Assembly: GCA_051876355.1 (NCBI GenBank)
Contig: JBJEHU010000016.1
Span: forward strand, 1 to 14,371
DNA from: Olsenella_L sp051876355
GTDB taxonomy: Bacteria; Actinomycetota; Coriobacteriia; Coriobacteriales; Atopobiaceae
Length of the DNA: 14,371 nt
Direction: 5' to 3'
The position numbers and the translations under genes were made by a program. This document shows positions 12,710-14,371 of the stretch, piece by piece. The stretch's first letter is position 1, and every line of letters starts with the position of its first letter. The notes beneath the pieces were generated by a model, which was not told the origin of the DNA, did no database searches, and saw only the letters and a list, made by a program, of their open reading frames with translations.

Positions 12710-14329
12710 ATGAGCAATGTGTCTGACGAGATCGCGAAGCGCCGCACCTTCGCGATCATCTCCCACCCTGATGCGGGCAAGACGACCCTGACCGAGAAGC
12801 TCCTCCTCTATACCGGCTCCATCCAGACCGCCGGTTCCGTCAAGGGCAAGTCGAGCTCGAAGCATGCCGTATCCGACTGGATGGACATCGAGAAGGAGCG
12901 CGGCATCTCCGTCACGTCCTCCGTCCTCCAGTTCACCTACGAGGGCCACTGCATCAACATCCTCGATACCCCGGGCCACCAGGACTTCTCCGAGGATACG
13001 TACCGTACCCTCATGGCTGCCGATGCCGCTGTCATGGTCATCGACGGCGCCAAGGGCGTCGAGGCGCAGACGATCAAGCTCTTCAAGGTCTGCACCCTCC
13101 GCCATATCCCGATCTTCACGTTCGTGAACAAGCTCGACCACGACACCCGCGACCCCTTCGACCTCATGGAGGAGATCGAGGACGTGCTCGGCATCGGGAC
13201 GTATCCAATGACATGGCCGATAGGGTCGGGCAGGAACTTCAAGGGCGTCTTCGACCGCAATTCCCGCCATGTCATTGCCTTCGAGGGCGATGGCCGTGCA
13301 AACGCGACGAAGAAGGTCGGCGAGATCGAGGCAGAGCTCGGCGACCCTGCGCTCGACGAGCTCATCGGCGAAGAGAACCATAAGAACCTGATGGACGATA
13401 TCGAGCTCCTGGACGGTGCAGACAACGAGTTCGACCTCGATGCCGTGCAGCACGGCAAGCTCACGCCTGTCTTCTTCGGCAGCGCCCTCACGAACTTCGG
13501 CGTCGAGCCGTTCCTCAAGGACTTCCTGCGCCTTGCCCCTGCCCCTCTTGCCTACAAGGACACGATCTCCGGCGAGAAGATCGACCCTGCCACGAACCCG
13601 TTCAGCGGCTTCATCTTCAAGATCCAGGCAAACATGGACCCGAGGCACCGCGACCGCATCGCCTTCGTGCGCATCTGCTCCGGCAAGTTCGAGCGCGGCA
13701 TGGATGCCTACCATGTCCAGGGCGACCGCCACATCAAGCTGGCAACCGGCACGGCCATGATGGCAGACGACCGTGCAACCGTGGACGAAGCCTATGCCGG
13801 CGATATCGTAGGTCTCTTCGACCCGGGCATCTTCTCCATCGGCGATACCGTCTGTGCCGGCAAGACGCCTGTCAAGTATCCGCCGATCCCGACGTTTGCC
13901 CCTGAGCACTTCGCCCGCATCACGCAGGTCGATACGCTGAAGCGCAAGCAGTTCGTGAAGGGCATGGAAGAGCTTGCTCAGGAAGGCGCCATCCAGATCT
14001 TCCGCGAGATTGGTGCAGGCCTCGAGTCCGTGATCGTCGGCGCCGTCGGCGTCCTCCAGTTCGATGTCCTCGAGCAGCGCCTCCAGAGCGAATACCATGT
14101 CGCCGTGAGAAGGACGCCCCTTCCCTACGCGATCATCCGCTGGATCCAGAACTCGCCCGACGAGCTCGATGTGAAGACCTTGAACCTCACGCGCGACACC
14201 TGCCGTGTCGAGGACATGAGGGGCGGAAGACTCCTCCTCTTCACGAGCCCCTGGAACCTGAACTGGGCAGAGGAGAACAACAAGACACTGAAGCTCTCCG
14301 AGTTCGGCAATATTGCCTTGGCGGATTAG
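12710..14329 (+). CDS. prfC: peptide chain release factor 3 (RF3)
   Basis: RF3 is a cytoplasmic GTPase that removes RF1/RF2 from the ribosome after peptide release. The 539-residue protein is close to the usual length of about 530. All G motifs are present: G1 SHPDAGKTT (18-26), switch I ERGISVTSSVLQF (63-75), G3 DTPGHQDFSEDTYR (86-99), G4 NKLD (140-143) and G5 GSAL (257-260). The SEDTYRTL and GHQDF wording and the C-terminal layout (VGVLQFDVLEQRL) separate RF3 from EF-G. The start is the ATG at 12710 with AAAAGG about 8 bases upstream; longer in-frame extensions reach back into ecfT and read as non-coding. It probably has its own promoter. The stop is inside the window, so the gene is complete. 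Confidence 0.96.
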   Translation: MSNVSDEIAKRRTFAIISHPDAGKTTLTEKLLLYTGSIQTAGSVKGKSSSKHAVSDWMDIEKERGISVTSSVLQFTYEGHCINILDTPGHQDFSEDTYRTLMAADAAVMVIDGAKGVEAQTIKLFKVCTLRHIPIFTFVNKLDHDTRDPFDLMEEIEDVLGIGTYPMTWPIGSGRNFKGVFDRNSRHVIAFEGDGRANATKKVGEIEAELGDPALDELIGEENHKNLMDDIELLDGADNEFDLDAVQHGKLTPVFFGSALTNFGVEPFLKDFLRLAPAPLAYKDTISGEKIDPATNPFSGFIFKIQANMDPRHRDRIAFVRICSGKFERGMDAYHVQGDRHIKLATGTAMMADDRATVDEAYAGDIVGLFDPGIFSIGDTVCAGKTPVKYPPIPTFAPEHFARITQVDTLKRKQFVKGMEELAQEGAIQIFREIGAGLESVIVGAVGVLQFDVLEQRLQSEYHVAVRRTPLPYAIIRWIQNSPDELDVKTLNLTRDTCRVEDMRGGRLLLFTSPWNLNWAEENNKTLKLSEFGNIALAD

Positions 14330-14354
14330 CATTCTGAGTGCAACACGATCCGCC
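14320..14354 (+). repeat. inverted repeat across the prfC stop codon
   Basis: GGCGGAT (14320-14326) pairs with ATCCGCC (14348-14354) around a 21-nt loop containing the prfC stop. There is no T-run after it inside the window, so a terminator is not established. Confidence 0.35.
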
Positions 14355-14371
14355 ATCTCATGAATGTGGCG

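Noticed and set aside
12662..14356. 564-codon open frame antisense to prfC
   Set aside because: A mirror of the strong codon bias of prfC; composition is dominated by Asp, Glu, Leu, Val and Arg with no recognisable domain.
1..14371. CRISPR arrays, insertion sequences, integrase or toxin-antitoxin genes
   Set aside because: No regularly spaced direct repeats, no transposase or recombinase motifs and no small toxin-antitoxin pairs are visible.

Overview
The window reads as a chromosomal segment of a GC-rich Gram-positive bacterium, most likely an actinobacterium of the class Coriobacteriia (Olsenella/Atopobium/Collinsella-like). This is inferred from the strong G/C third-position bias, the clear Shine-Dalgarno sites, the fused double-ATPase ECF module and the character of the proteins. 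No protein was searched against a database, so the genus is open. I see no insertion sequence, phage gene, CRISPR array, tRNA or rRNA.

Layout. (1) 1-247: no convincing gene, but a large imperfect inverted repeat (94-165) and a hairpin (189-218) that looks like the end of the leftmost minus-strand operon. (2) 248-4885, minus strand: a LuxR-type regulator with a GTG start, a 283-bp gap carrying repeats and a dyad, then an APC-family amino acid/amine permease, a YtcJ-like metal-dependent amidohydrolase and a small four-helix membrane protein I do not recognise. The last three are tightly coupled and look like an uptake-and-hydrolysis module for an unidentified amide-type compound. (3) 5210-6847, plus strand: an ammonium channel (Amt) and a PII signal protein, the usual pair for sensing and importing ammonium, ended by a strong terminator shared with the convergent murB. 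The PII protein has Ile instead of the T-loop Tyr51. (4) 6925-7839, minus strand: murB, for peptidoglycan precursor synthesis. (5) 7840-8180: a divergent intergenic region with a candidate small RNA (two hairpins, the second a Rho-independent terminator) and promoters. (6) 8181-9152, plus strand: a membrane protein made of two related halves that resemble HPP-type modules, with its own terminator. (7) 9277-12596, plus strand: an FMN riboswitch followed by ribU, a fused two-domain EcfA ATPase and ecfT, which together form a complete ECF riboflavin importer. (8) 12710-14329: prfC, peptide chain release factor 3.

How it works together. The riboswitch should shut down RibU-EcfAA-EcfT synthesis when FMN is plentiful. 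The Amt-PII pair and the permease-amidohydrolase module lie back to back around a 324-bp divergent region, so a shared nitrogen-scavenging theme is possible but only inferred. The observations most worth following up are the candidate small RNA beside murB, the unrecognised regulator-permease-hydrolase-membrane protein module, the two-repeat HPP-like protein and the amt leader hairpin whose loop complements the ribosome binding site.
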